This document shows, piece by piece, positions 17,663 through 25,333 of a stretch of DNA of 64,000 nucleotides. A model generated the notes under the pieces. That model did no database searches, was not told the origin of the DNA, and saw nothing but the letters and a program-made list of their open reading frames with translations. The position numbers and the translations under genes were made by a program. Each line of letters begins with the position of its first letter. The first letter of the stretch is position 1. Origin of the DNA: Ensifer adhaerens (GTDB lineage: Bacteria; Pseudomonadota; Alphaproteobacteria; Rhizobiales; Rhizobiaceae); assembly GCF_001270265.1 (NCBI RefSeq), contig NZ_LGAP01000014.1, forward strand, positions 1 through 64,000, in the 5' to 3' direction.

Positions 17663-19244
17663 AGACCGCTCCCTCGATTTCGGCGAGCGAAACGCTGCGG
17701 GGATCGTAGCTGCCGACGATGCGGCCCTGCGCCATGTGCAGGACGCGATCGGCATTGAAATAGACCTCGGGGACCTCGTCGGAGATCAGAATGATCGCAA
17801 GCCCGGTGTCGGCGAGCTTGGCGACGATGTCGAAGATGCCGGCACGCGCGCCGACATCGACGCCGACCGTCGGAGCGTCGAGGATGAGCAGCTTCGGGTC
17901 GGTCGCCAGCCACTTGGCGATGGCGATGCGCTGCTGGTTGCCACCGGAAAGGGTCGAGATCGCGTCGCCCTGCAGACCGATCTTCACACCGAGATCGGTG
18001 ATCCATCCGGCAACGAGCTTGCGCTTGCGCTCATCCGACAGGAATCTGCCCGAAACGATCTTGCCAAGCGAGCTGATGACCAGATTGTCGGAGATCGACT
18101 GTGGCTGAATGAGCCCGAGCGACAGGCGGTCCTCGGAGAGATAGGCGACACCCGCTTTGATGGCATCGCGGTTGGAGGAGAAACGGACCGGCTTGCCGTC
18201 GAGCATTATCGTGCCGGCCGCCGGTTGCAGCATGCCGAAAAGCGTCTGCGCGAGTTCGGTCCGCCCGGCCCCGAGAAGACCGGTAATCCCCAGCGTCTCC
18301 CCGCGCCTGACGGTCAGCGATATGTCGTCGAACTGGCCGGGCCGGCTCAAACCCTTTACCTCGAGCACCACAGGCTGATCCTGCCTGGATTTGGCGCGAA
18401 CCTGCTGGTCGAAGGTCTTGCCCGTCATCAGCTCGGTGATGCGCGATTGCGTCATGCCGGCTGCCGGGTAGACGCCGACCAGCGCGCCGTCGCGCAGCAC
18501 GGTGATGCGGCTTGAAATTTCCAGGACTTCGGCAAGGCGGTGGCTGACGAAGACGACGGCGACGCCGGCGGCCGAAAGTCCGCGAACGATGTCGAGTAGA
18601 TGATCGGTTTCCGACTGGGTCAGCGATGCGGTCGGCTCATCCATGAAGACGAGCTTCGCTTCGCCGACAAGCGCGCGGGCAATCGCCACGATCTGGCGCT
18701 GGGCGATCGCATATTCCTTGAGCGGCAGGTCGACGTCGAGCGTGATGCCGAGGCGCTCCAGCGCATCCGTCGCGATCTTTCGCATGCGGCCATAATCGAC
18801 CGGCTTCGGCCACCGTCCGAGAACGGTCTGGAAGGCGATATTCTCGGCGACGCTCATTTCGGGGAAAAGCGCCAGATCCTGCCAGATGACCTGGATGCCG
18901 CGATCCTGGGCGGTCACCGGCGACATATGGGAATAGGTCTCGCCGTCATACTCGATCGAGGCGCCGTCGGCGGGGCGGGAAACGCCGGGGGTGATCTTGA
19001 TCAGGGGGCTCTTGCCGCAGCCGCTCTCGCCGGCAAGGCAATGGGCCTCGCCCGGGCGAACGTCGCAGCTCACATTCCTAAGCGCCTTGACGCCACCGAA
19101 GGTCATGTTGATGTCGTGCAGGGACAGAAGCGGCTTTTCGCTGCCTCCCGTGGTCGCAAGCTGGTGCATGAACGTATGCCCGATACCGTTTTGAAGGGAC
19201 ATGCCAGGCCGGCCGAAGCCGGCCCAGCAGCCGGGAGAACCCAC
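17655..19244 (-). CDS. Sugar ABC transporter ATP-binding protein with two ATPase domains, both with altered motifs
   Basis: A fused double ATPase of the RbsA/AraG type, up to 529 residues. Domain 1 has GESGCGKSPLIK where GE.GAGKSTL.K is normal: the Walker A threonine is proline. Its signature is weak (LKEYAIAQRQIVAIARAL) but Walker B is VFMDEPTASL. Domain 2 has the usual degenerate GLLGAGRTEL, a proper LSGGNQQRIAIAKWL, and LILDAPTVGVDVGAR, where the catalytic Glu is Ala. Domain 2 changes are common in this family; the domain 1 proline is not. The start is uncertain: GTG 19244 has AAGGAA upstream, but that sequence belongs to the RIME-like repeat; ATG 19202 or 19169 are alternatives. Confidence 0.85.
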   Translation of the reverse strand: MGSPGCWAGFGRPGMSLQNGIGHTFMHQLATTGGSEKPLLSLHDINMTFGGVKALRNVSCDVRPGEAHCLAGESGCGKSPLIKITPGVSRPADGASIEYDGETYSHMSPVTAQDRGIQVIWQDLALFPEMSVAENIAFQTVLGRWPKPVDYGRMRKIATDALERLGITLDVDLPLKEYAIAQRQIVAIARALVGEAKLVFMDEPTASLTQSETDHLLDIVRGLSAAGVAVVFVSHRLAEVLEISSRITVLRDGALVGVYPAAGMTQSRITELMTGKTFDQQVRAKSRQDQPVVLEVKGLSRPGQFDDISLTVRRGETLGITGLLGAGRTELAQTLFGMLQPAAGTIMLDGKPVRFSSNRDAIKAGVAYLSEDRLSLGLIQPQSISDNLVISSLGKIVSGRFLSDERKRKLVAGWITDLGVKIGLQGDAISTLSGGNQQRIAIAKWLATDPKLLILDAPTVGVDVGARAGIFDIVAKLADTGLAIILISDEVPEVYFNADRVLHMAQGRIVGSYDPRSVSLAEIEGAVYA

Positions 19245-19351
19245 TGCATGTTTCCTTAAATCGAAGCCGATTTTGGGACAAAAACATGCAGCAATTCAAA
19301 GTGCTGCAGCGGCCTTTGCGCGTCCAATAGGACGCGCAGCGCTGTAGCGGA
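19243..19351. repeat. RIME-like intergenic palindromic element
   Basis: About 109 bp that exactly fills the gap between the binding-protein stop (19352) and the ATPase start. It has two palindromes. The first runs from TGCATGTTTCC (19246 on) to GGGACAAAAACATGCA. The second has an inner perfect stem GCGCGTCC-AATA-GGACGCGC near 19319-19338 and an outer arm CTGCAGCG/CGCTGTAG. Size, double-palindrome structure and wording fit the Rhizobium-specific intergenic mosaic elements (RIME1). I recognise the sequence type from rhizobial genomes; no search was run. Confidence 0.72.
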
Positions 19352-20344
19352 TCAGAGCCCCATGGCCGCGAGGTCCGCGACCGTATCCTTATTGATCGGC
19401 ACGAGTTGATCGACGATGATATTGCGGTTTTCGAAGTCCGGCTTGACCTTGCCCAGCCCTTCGATCTCGTCGCCGCCCTTGACTTCCCCCCCCTTCATCA
19501 GCTTGCCGGCGAGCGCCACGAACCCCTCACCCGCCTGCTTCGGATTCCACATGAAGCCGCCGGAGATCGCATCCGATTTCACCAGCTTCTGCCCCTGGCC
19601 CGGCGAGAACGGGCCGAGCACGAAGATCTCGCCAACCTTGCGGCGCTCTTCCACGGCACGCCCGGCTCCGATCGGTCCCTGGCTGCCGAAGGCAAGAAAC
19701 CCCTTGAGGCCCGGATGGGCGGAGATCAGATCGAGCGCGGTCGAACGGCTCTTGTCGACGTCTTCGGCAACGCCGTAGCGTTCGCCGACCAGGGTCATAT
19801 CAGGGTGGTTCTTCTTGATGTAGGCGATCGCCGCATCGGCCCAGGCATTGTGCAGCGGCACGGTCAACGAGCCGACGAAGACGGCATATTCGCCCTTGCC
19901 ACCCATCTTCTCAGCAAGCAGCTTGCCATGCGCCTCGCCGAAGCCGGTCGACGACGCCAGCTCGAAGTCCCAATCGGCGCCCTTCTGGCTCGGCGATTCA
20001 TGGGTGATGACGATGATGCCCTTTTCCTTCGCCTTGGTCAGAACCGGTTCCAGAACCTTGGCATCGTTCGGCACGACGCCGATGACCTTCACGCCTTGGG
20101 CGATCAGATCCTCGATGGCGCGCACCTGCAGCGCCGGATCGGCACTCGTCGGGCCAACCATGAAGGCGTCGATGCCGAGCTTTTGGCCACGCTCCTTGAT
20201 ACCGGCTTCCATGGCGTTGAACCACGGAATACCGCCGATCTTGACCACGACGCCGACCTTTCCGGCGTCCTGAGCGAATGCGGCAGCCGCGCCGGCAAGC
20301 GAAAGCGATGTCGCCAGAGCGGCGACCAGAATTTTCTTGATCAT
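19352..20344 (-). CDS. Sugar ABC transporter substrate-binding protein (RbsB/LsrB-like)
   Basis: A 330-residue periplasmic binding protein. ATG 20344 is preceded by GGAGAG, and the first 26 residues (MIKKILVAALATSLSLAGAAAAFAQ) form a signal peptide with an AFA-Q cleavage site. The mature part has the Peripla_BP_4 fold: VGVVVKIGGIPWFNAMEAGIKE near the start, then ALQVRAIEDLIAQGVKVIGVVPND. It is the first gene of the cassette and defines its specificity. The LacI gene is divergent, 243 bp away. Solute-binding proteins of this family bind ribose, autoinducer-2, rhamnose, apiose and related sugars, so the ligand is open. Confidence 0.88.
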   Translation of the reverse strand: MIKKILVAALATSLSLAGAAAAFAQDAGKVGVVVKIGGIPWFNAMEAGIKERGQKLGIDAFMVGPTSADPALQVRAIEDLIAQGVKVIGVVPNDAKVLEPVLTKAKEKGIIVITHESPSQKGADWDFELASSTGFGEAHGKLLAEKMGGKGEYAVFVGSLTVPLHNAWADAAIAYIKKNHPDMTLVGERYGVAEDVDKSRSTALDLISAHPGLKGFLAFGSQGPIGAGRAVEERRKVGEIFVLGPFSPGQGQKLVKSDAISGGFMWNPKQAGEGFVALAGKLMKGGEVKGGDEIEGLGKVKPDFENRNIIVDQLVPINKDTVADLAAMGL

Positions 20345-20477
20345 GTCTCTCCTCCACTCGTTCCCCATAGGGAACACGCCCGGCTGCAAAAGCGCCGGCC
20401 TCCAGTTTCAAATCGCAACTGGCAGGGAACGAATTCCCGCCTCCCTGATCGCCGCCTCCTCAGACGACCCCATCGCA

Positions 20478-20531
20478 TGCACAATCGATATTTCTTGTTT
20501 GCACAATCGATGGTGCACAGACTATTGTGCA
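20478..20531. promoter_or_regulatory. Operator cluster between the sugar cassette and its LacI regulator
   Basis: Two identical 12-mers TGCACAATCGAT lie at 20478-20489 and 20500-20511, 22 bp apart (two helical turns), followed by an inverted repeat TGCACA-N6-TGTGCA at 20514-20531. All share the TGCACA half-site. The cluster lies in the 243 bp divergent region, 57-110 bp before the LacI ATG. LacI-family proteins bind palindromes of this type, so these are strong candidates for the sites of the product of 20588-21646. Confidence 0.6.
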
Positions 20532-20587
20532 GACTTAATCTTTCGTCAAGGGGAAATCGGCACTAAGACGATGGGGGAGGCACGTGG

Positions 20588-21646
20588 ATGACGAAGAGCA
20601 GCAAGAAGAAGGCGACGATCTACGACTTGTCGGTACTGTCCGGCAGTTCGCCTTCAACCGTGAGTGCGGTTCTGAACGGCACCTGGCAGAAGCGGCGGAT
20701 CAAGGAGAGCACGGCCGCACTGATCCGGGACCTGGCGGAAACTCACCAATATACCGCCAACCGCCAGGCGCGCGGATTGCGCAGTTCGCGCTCCGGCCTC
20801 ATCGGCCTGCTGCTGCCCGTCCATGACAACCGCTACTTCTCCTCGATGGCGCAGACCTTCGAGGCCCATGTCAGAAGCAAGGGGCAATGCCCGATCGTCG
20901 TCAGCGCCAGCCGCGACCCGGAAGAGGAGCGCAAGACGGCCGAAACGCTGATCTCCTACTCGATCGACGAGTTGTTCATCTGTGGCGCGACCGACCCGGA
21001 CGGCGTGCACGAAGTCTGCGAGACCGTTGGCCTGAAACACATCAATATAGACCTGCCGGGCACCAAGGTCCCGTCCGTCATCAGCGACAACTACGAGGGC
21101 GGCCGGATGCTGACGGAGGCGATCATCCGGCATTTTCCGGCGGATCAGCCGCTTCGAGCGGACGAACTCTACCTCTTCGGCGGCCGTGACGACCATGCCA
21201 GCCGTGAACGTATCCGCGGCTTCCGCGCCGTGAAGCGCGAGCTTCTGGAAGACGATCCGGACGGCTGCATCCAGCCGACCGGCTATGCCCCCAACAATGC
21301 AAGGCTCGCCTTCGAAGCTTTCTATGAAAAACACGGCAAGCTGCCGCGCGGACTGTTCGTCAACTCCTCGATCAACTTCGAAGGTCTTTTGCGCTTCATG
21401 GCAGGCCACCCGCACGAGAACTTCGCCGACCTCGTCGTCGGCTGCTACGACTACGACCCCTTCGCCTCGTTCCTCCCCTTCCCGGTCATCATGATCAGGC
21501 AGGATGTCGAGGGCATGATCACCAAGGCGTTCGAGGTCATCGAGGAGGGGCGGCCCCAGCCGCGCATTCACCTGATCAGCCCGGAGCTCGTCCAGCCGCG
21601 CACGGCGCTGACCGGCCCGCTCGACGCTCTTAGGGATATCGACTGA
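20588..21646 (+). CDS. LacI-family transcriptional regulator of the sugar cassette
   Basis: A 352-residue LacI-type regulator. The N-terminal helix-turn-helix ATIYDLSVLSGSSPSTVSAVLNG (about 9-31) is followed by a hinge helix region (TANRQARGLRSSRSGLIGLLLP) and a periplasmic-binding-protein-like effector domain to the C-terminus. The hinge lacks the usual LNxxA text but keeps ARGL. It is divergent from the binding-protein gene and sits next to TGCACA repeats, so it most likely represses the cassette until the imported sugar or its phosphate binds. ATG 20588 follows GGAGGCACGTGG. Confidence 0.88.
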   Translation: MTKSSKKKATIYDLSVLSGSSPSTVSAVLNGTWQKRRIKESTAALIRDLAETHQYTANRQARGLRSSRSGLIGLLLPVHDNRYFSSMAQTFEAHVRSKGQCPIVVSASRDPEEERKTAETLISYSIDELFICGATDPDGVHEVCETVGLKHINIDLPGTKVPSVISDNYEGGRMLTEAIIRHFPADQPLRADELYLFGGRDDHASRERIRGFRAVKRELLEDDPDGCIQPTGYAPNNARLAFEAFYEKHGKLPRGLFVNSSINFEGLLRFMAGHPHENFADLVVGCYDYDPFASFLPFPVIMIRQDVEGMITKAFEVIEEGRPQPRIHLISPELVQPRTALTGPLDALRDID

Positions 21647-21731
21647 GCGACACCGTTGATTTTTCGGCAGCGTCAAGTTCTTACCAATTATTTTCCTGTA
21701 CATTTCAACATTTTCCACGTATTCATTGGAA

Positions 21732-22181
21732 ATGGATGAGACTGACAGAAAAATCATTGGAATTCTGGCGCAGGACGCCCGCCGGTCACTGACCGATATC
21801 GGTGCGGCAGTGGAGCTGTCACCCTCCTCGGTCAACGAACGGATCCGCCGGCTCGTCGCAAGCGGGGTGATCCGCCGTTTCACGATCGATGCCGACCATC
21901 GTGCGCTCGGGCTCGATGTGCTCGCCTTTGTCTGGGTTGGCCTTTCCCCCGATGCGGATGAAGCTGCGTTTCGCACCTTCATGGCCGATCATCCCGCGGT
22001 CGCGGAGTGCCATCACGTCACCGGCGCCTGGTCCTATTGCGTCAAGGTACGCATGCCATCCCTCGGCGATATCGAGCCTTTCCTGGCAGAGCTCAAGCGC
22101 CGCCGTTTTCTCGCCCGAAGCGAGACGGTGATTGCCTTGTCCACCGTCAGGGACAACCAATTCACCAGCCCGGAGCGCTGA
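21732..22181 (+). CDS. Lrp/AsnC-family transcriptional regulator
   Basis: A 149-residue Lrp-type regulator. ATG 21732 is chosen over the in-frame TTG at 21726 because MDETDRKIIGILAQDARRSL is the standard family start. The helix-turn-helix is LTDIGAAVELSPSSVNERIRRLVASGVIRRF (about 19-49), and the rest is the alpha/beta RAM ligand domain ending with the conserved VIALSTVRD. Its stop lies 4 bp before a LysE-type exporter gene, a common pairing in which Lrp proteins induce amino-acid export when the substrate accumulates. No operator was identified. Confidence 0.9.
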   Translation: MDETDRKIIGILAQDARRSLTDIGAAVELSPSSVNERIRRLVASGVIRRFTIDADHRALGLDVLAFVWVGLSPDADEAAFRTFMADHPAVAECHHVTGAWSYCVKVRMPSLGDIEPFLAELKRRRFLARSETVIALSTVRDNQFTSPER

Positions 22182-22185
22182 ACCG

Positions 22186-22809
22186 ATGTCTGCATTGTTG
22201 TTTGGAAAAGGCCTGCTGCTCGGCCTGGCCATCGCCGCCCCTCTCGGCCCGATCGGCGCGCTCTGCATCAGTCGCACGCTCGAGCGCGGCTTCTGGGCCG
22301 GTGTCGCCGGCGGGTTGGGGACGGCGCTTGCCGACGCCAGCTATGCGCTGCTGGCGGCCGCCGGCTTCGCCGCTTTCGCAACCCTGCTCGCCACGATATC
22401 GACGCCGCTCAGCCTGCTCGGCGGTGCCTTCATGATCTGGCTTGGCTGGCGAGGACTTCGACCGAGCCCGATCGCAACCGCAGCGAAGGTCGGCGCGGGC
22501 GACCTCATCCGGACGACAGCAGCAACCTTCCTGCTGACGATCGCCAACCCTCTGACGATCCTGTCGTTTGCCGCGTTCTTCGCCGTCCTCGGCCTGGCGA
22601 AGGCCGGAGGGCTTGCGAACGCCGCCATCGTCGTTGCCGGCGTATTCCTCGGCTCGCTCGCCTGGTGGATGCTTTTGAGCGGCGGGGTGGCTCTTGCCCA
22701 CACACGCCTGCCTGACAGTTTTGTCAACTGGGTGTCGCGTCTTTCGGGCCTCGTCCTGATTGCGTTCGGTGTCATCGCCATCGGCTCGGTCGGGGTGAGC
22801 CTTATCTGA
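22186..22809 (+). CDS. LysE family amino-acid exporter
   Basis: A 207-residue inner-membrane translocator with about six hydrophobic segments. GLAIAAPLGPIGALCISRTLERGFWAGVAGGLGTALADASYALLAA (about 12-57) is the LysE/RhtB signature with its PxGP-type turn, and ANPLTILSFAAFFAVLG (about 114-130) is the second conserved half. Start ATG 22186 was chosen because the frame upstream is inside the Lrp gene. The exported substrate cannot be read from sequence. It forms a two-gene operon with the Lrp regulator. Confidence 0.88.
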   Translation: MSALLFGKGLLLGLAIAAPLGPIGALCISRTLERGFWAGVAGGLGTALADASYALLAAAGFAAFATLLATISTPLSLLGGAFMIWLGWRGLRPSPIATAAKVGAGDLIRTTAATFLLTIANPLTILSFAAFFAVLGLAKAGGLANAAIVVAGVFLGSLAWWMLLSGGVALAHTRLPDSFVNWVSRLSGLVLIAFGVIAIGSVGVSLI

Positions 22810-22984
22810 TCGGGGCGGGCGAAAGCCCTGGCCGGCGGCGGACGACGGCTATTCTGCCGACGGCTTGATGCATTCGACATGCCACCATTTTGGCCGGCCG
22901 CCACGAAAGCTGTGCGACACCGGGATGAGATCGACGGCATTGGTATTGTCGAAACTGCCAAGAACCAGAGCCACGACGGGCGCA

Positions 22985-23377
22985 TCATCGATAGCGCCGA
23001 TCGTGCTGCCGCACGCGCCGCAGCACCGCATTGACGCGGGCCACGACTTCCTGCGGGTTGAACGGCTTGACGACATAGTCATCCGCGCCGAGCCGCAGGC
23101 CCGCGAGCCGATCGAGATCTTCGGCAAGGGCCGTCACCATGATCGTCGGCGTATTGCTCTCGCGGCGGATGCGCGCCAGCACTTCGAAGCCGTCGAGCCG
23201 CGGGATACGCACGTCGAGAAGAACGAGGTCGGGCGAAAGCACCGAGTGATGGGTGAGCGCCGTTTCGCCGTCGGCAGCCCGCACCGTCCGGAAGCCGTCG
23301 CGCACGAGATAGGCATCGAGGATCTGCGCAATCTCCGGCTCGTCCTCGACCAAAAGGATGAGACCCTTGTCGATCAT
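22985..23377 (-). pseudogene. Response regulator reduced to its receiver domain (OmpR/BaeR type, probably truncated)
   Basis: The frame from ATG 23377 (preceded by GAGGAG) encodes a complete receiver domain: acidic EDE at 11-13, phospho-acceptor D55 in LVLLDVRIPRLDGFEVL, T82/A83 and K104 in DDYVVKPF. It then reads into the linker typical of OmpR-family proteins (VARVNAVLRRVRQ) and stops at 130 residues with no winged helix. A different minus-strand frame continues to a stop at 22849 with a tail (PVSHSFRGGRPKWWHVECIKP) that I cannot place. No histidine kinase gene is nearby. It is either a decayed OmpR-type regulator or a functional single-domain receiver; I favour decay. Confidence 0.62.
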
Positions 23378-23735
23378 CTGCAAACTCCTCGCGCATATGT
23401 TGTGGCACCGAGCTTATGGGACGAAAAAATCCGGCATGCAATTCATCCGGGTGGCCTTGGCGCCGTCACCGAGCGTTCCGCATCAAGCGTTCTTCGTTTC
23501 TCCGCCATTTCTTGACAAAGCAAACCGAGTGTCCCTGCGAGGCGCCCTCGGACCCATCGCTGTCGAGCAAGAAGCCTGTGCCGTTGACGGCTGATTTTGC
23601 GGCCCCATCCAACTCTACCGATCGGAATGGCACACGCCTGACACATTCATCCGGATCTCGCCCCATGAAGGAAGAGCCACCCCTTCTCGCTCGATGGCCC
23701 GTTCCGGGCCACGTCAAAGTTACAAAGGAAATCTC
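23378..23735. other. Intergenic region, no gene seen
   Basis: About 360 bp between the divergent receiver gene and the fabZ-like gene. Frames here are short shadows. A TTGACA hexamer occurs at 23512-23517 but no convincing -10 box accompanies it. The fabZ start has AAAGGAAAT just upstream. Confidence 0.4.
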
Positions 23736-24224
23736 ATGGTGTTTGAAACGACCGATATTGCGTCAGCCGACATCGCCAGGATTCTGCAATGCATCCCGCA
23801 TCGCTATCCCTTCCTACTCGTCGACAGGCTGGTTTCGATCTGCGGCGAAGAAAGCTGCATAGGGATCAAGAACGTTTCGATCAACGAACCCAAGTTTCAG
23901 GGGCATTTCCCTGGCAATGCCATATTCCCCGGCGCGCTCATCATTGAAGGCATGGCACAAGCCGCTGGCGTCATGTGTGCCGCCTCCAAGCTTGCTCAGG
24001 GATTGAGGCCAAAGATTATCTACATGCTGACCGTGGATGGGGCTCGGTTCCGCAAGCCTGTTCTGGCCGGCGATGTTCTCGAATATCACATGACGAAGCT
24101 CGCCTATCGCCGCAATGTCTGGCGCTATCGCGGCGAGGCGCTGGTGGATGGCGCGCTCGTTGCCGAGGCCGAGATTTCGGCGTTCCTGGAAACGGAGAAA
24201 CAGCAACCGGAAGCAGCGGCGTAG
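23736..24224 (+). CDS. 3-hydroxyacyl-ACP dehydratase, FabZ family (stand-alone paralogue)
   Basis: A 162-residue hot-dog-fold dehydratase. ATG 23736 follows AAAGGAAATCTC and gives the natural start; the frame upstream to 23694 is not needed. IPHRYPFLLVDRL (about 20-32) and FQGHFPGNAIFPGALIIEGMAQAAG (about 54-78) contain the catalytic His and Glu. FabZ removes water from 3-hydroxyacyl-ACP in fatty-acid and lipid A synthesis. The housekeeping fabZ normally lies in an lpxD-fabZ-lpxA group; this copy stands alone, so it is probably a specialised paralogue. Calling it fabZ itself would be premature. Confidence 0.85.
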   Translation: MVFETTDIASADIARILQCIPHRYPFLLVDRLVSICGEESCIGIKNVSINEPKFQGHFPGNAIFPGALIIEGMAQAAGVMCAASKLAQGLRPKIIYMLTVDGARFRKPVLAGDVLEYHMTKLAYRRNVWRYRGEALVDGALVAEAEISAFLETEKQQPEAAA

Positions 24225-24497
24225 CCTTGCCTTGTCCGTGGCGCGTGGCGATCCGGTCGGTCGCTCGTTTCCCATTGACGCAGGGTGTCCGTTTTTGCAG
24301 CCGCTTCGGCTCTCAGTGCCGCAGCCCATCTACGGCTGCTCGGGAAAAAAATGCCTGCCCAACGGCTCCAAGCAACACGTCGAAAGGCTGATTTGCGTTC
24401 CGCTCCGAGCCTTCTCCAGTTCCCCGCCGGTCCTTGACAGTCAACCGCAACTCTTCCGCTCGCACCTCCTCATATTTTCTCATCGCGAGCATTCGGA

Positions 24498-25295
24498 ATG
24501 TCCAGCATCCTGCAATCCACCACGACACCTACTGCCGGCACCCGGTGGCGGGTTGCCAATCCCCGGACATGGTTTGCCCACACGCGCGTTCACATCCAGG
24601 AGCACCCGATCCAGGCGGCCTCCTCCGCGACGATCTTTGCCGGCTTCATCTTCATGGCCTTTCCCGGTATCGATCTCGCTGTGTCTCGCTGGGCGGCAGC
24701 CGGTGACGCAGATTTTCCGCTGTCACGGGAACACGCGCTGCGTCTGTTGCGTGATTTCAACCGCGTTATCCCGCTTTTGATCCTGCCCGCTGTCGCGACC
24801 ATGCTTGCTGCACAAATTGCAGCGCCGCGCGCCTGGCTGCCGCGTCCGCACAAGATGCTGTTTTTCCTGACCTTCTATGCGCTCGGCCCGGGCCTTGCCA
24901 TCCAGCTTCTGAAAAGGCTGGTCGGTCGCGCCCGCCCGTCCGAGATCGTCGAATTTGGCGGAACCCTGCCGTTTACGCCGGCCTGGCAGGTCTCCGGCGC
25001 CTGCTCGCGTAGCTGTTCGTTTGCCTCCGGCGAGTCGGCGACAGCGATTGCCTTGATTACATTGGCGCCGCTGCTACCGGTGAGATGGCGCCGGACGGCG
25101 ATCCTCGCCTTGATCCCTGTCGTGCTTGCCTTCTCGCTCAACCGCATCGCCTTCGGCGCGCATTTCCTCTCGGACGTCGTACTCGCCTGGCTGCTGATGC
25201 TTTGGATCATGCTGTGGCTATGGTCGGTGTTTGCAGCCCATGGCGCACGCATCGATACCGCTCTGACGCGTGGTCGACGCCCTATCGAAAGCTGA
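24498..25295 (+). CDS. PAP2-family membrane phosphatase
   Basis: A 265-residue inner-membrane phosphatase with about six hydrophobic segments. The three PAP2 motifs are visible: KRLVGRARP (about 138-146), CSFASGESATA (about 172-182) and NRIAFGAHFLSD (about 213-224). The usual second motif is PSGH; here the histidine position is occupied by glutamate (SGES) and the first residue is Ala, while the Arg and the third-motif His and Asp are kept. Relatives act on lipid A phosphates (LpxE/LpxF), phosphatidylglycerol phosphate or undecaprenyl pyrophosphate. Substrate is unknown. It follows the fabZ paralogue by 273 bp, so a lipid role is plausible. Confidence 0.83.
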   Translation: MSSILQSTTTPTAGTRWRVANPRTWFAHTRVHIQEHPIQAASSATIFAGFIFMAFPGIDLAVSRWAAAGDADFPLSREHALRLLRDFNRVIPLLILPAVATMLAAQIAAPRAWLPRPHKMLFFLTFYALGPGLAIQLLKRLVGRARPSEIVEFGGTLPFTPAWQVSGACSRSCSFASGESATAIALITLAPLLPVRWRRTAILALIPVVLAFSLNRIAFGAHFLSDVVLAWLLMLWIMLWLWSVFAAHGARIDTALTRGRRPIES

Positions 25296-25333
25296 TTTCG
25301 GCGGCGCCTTGCCGCTGGCCGGTCTCTGCCCGA

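Noticed and set aside
19228-19260. AAGGAA as the true ribosome-binding site for GTG 19244
   Set aside because: The sequence belongs to the RIME-like repeat, so its presence says little about translation; the start is left open.
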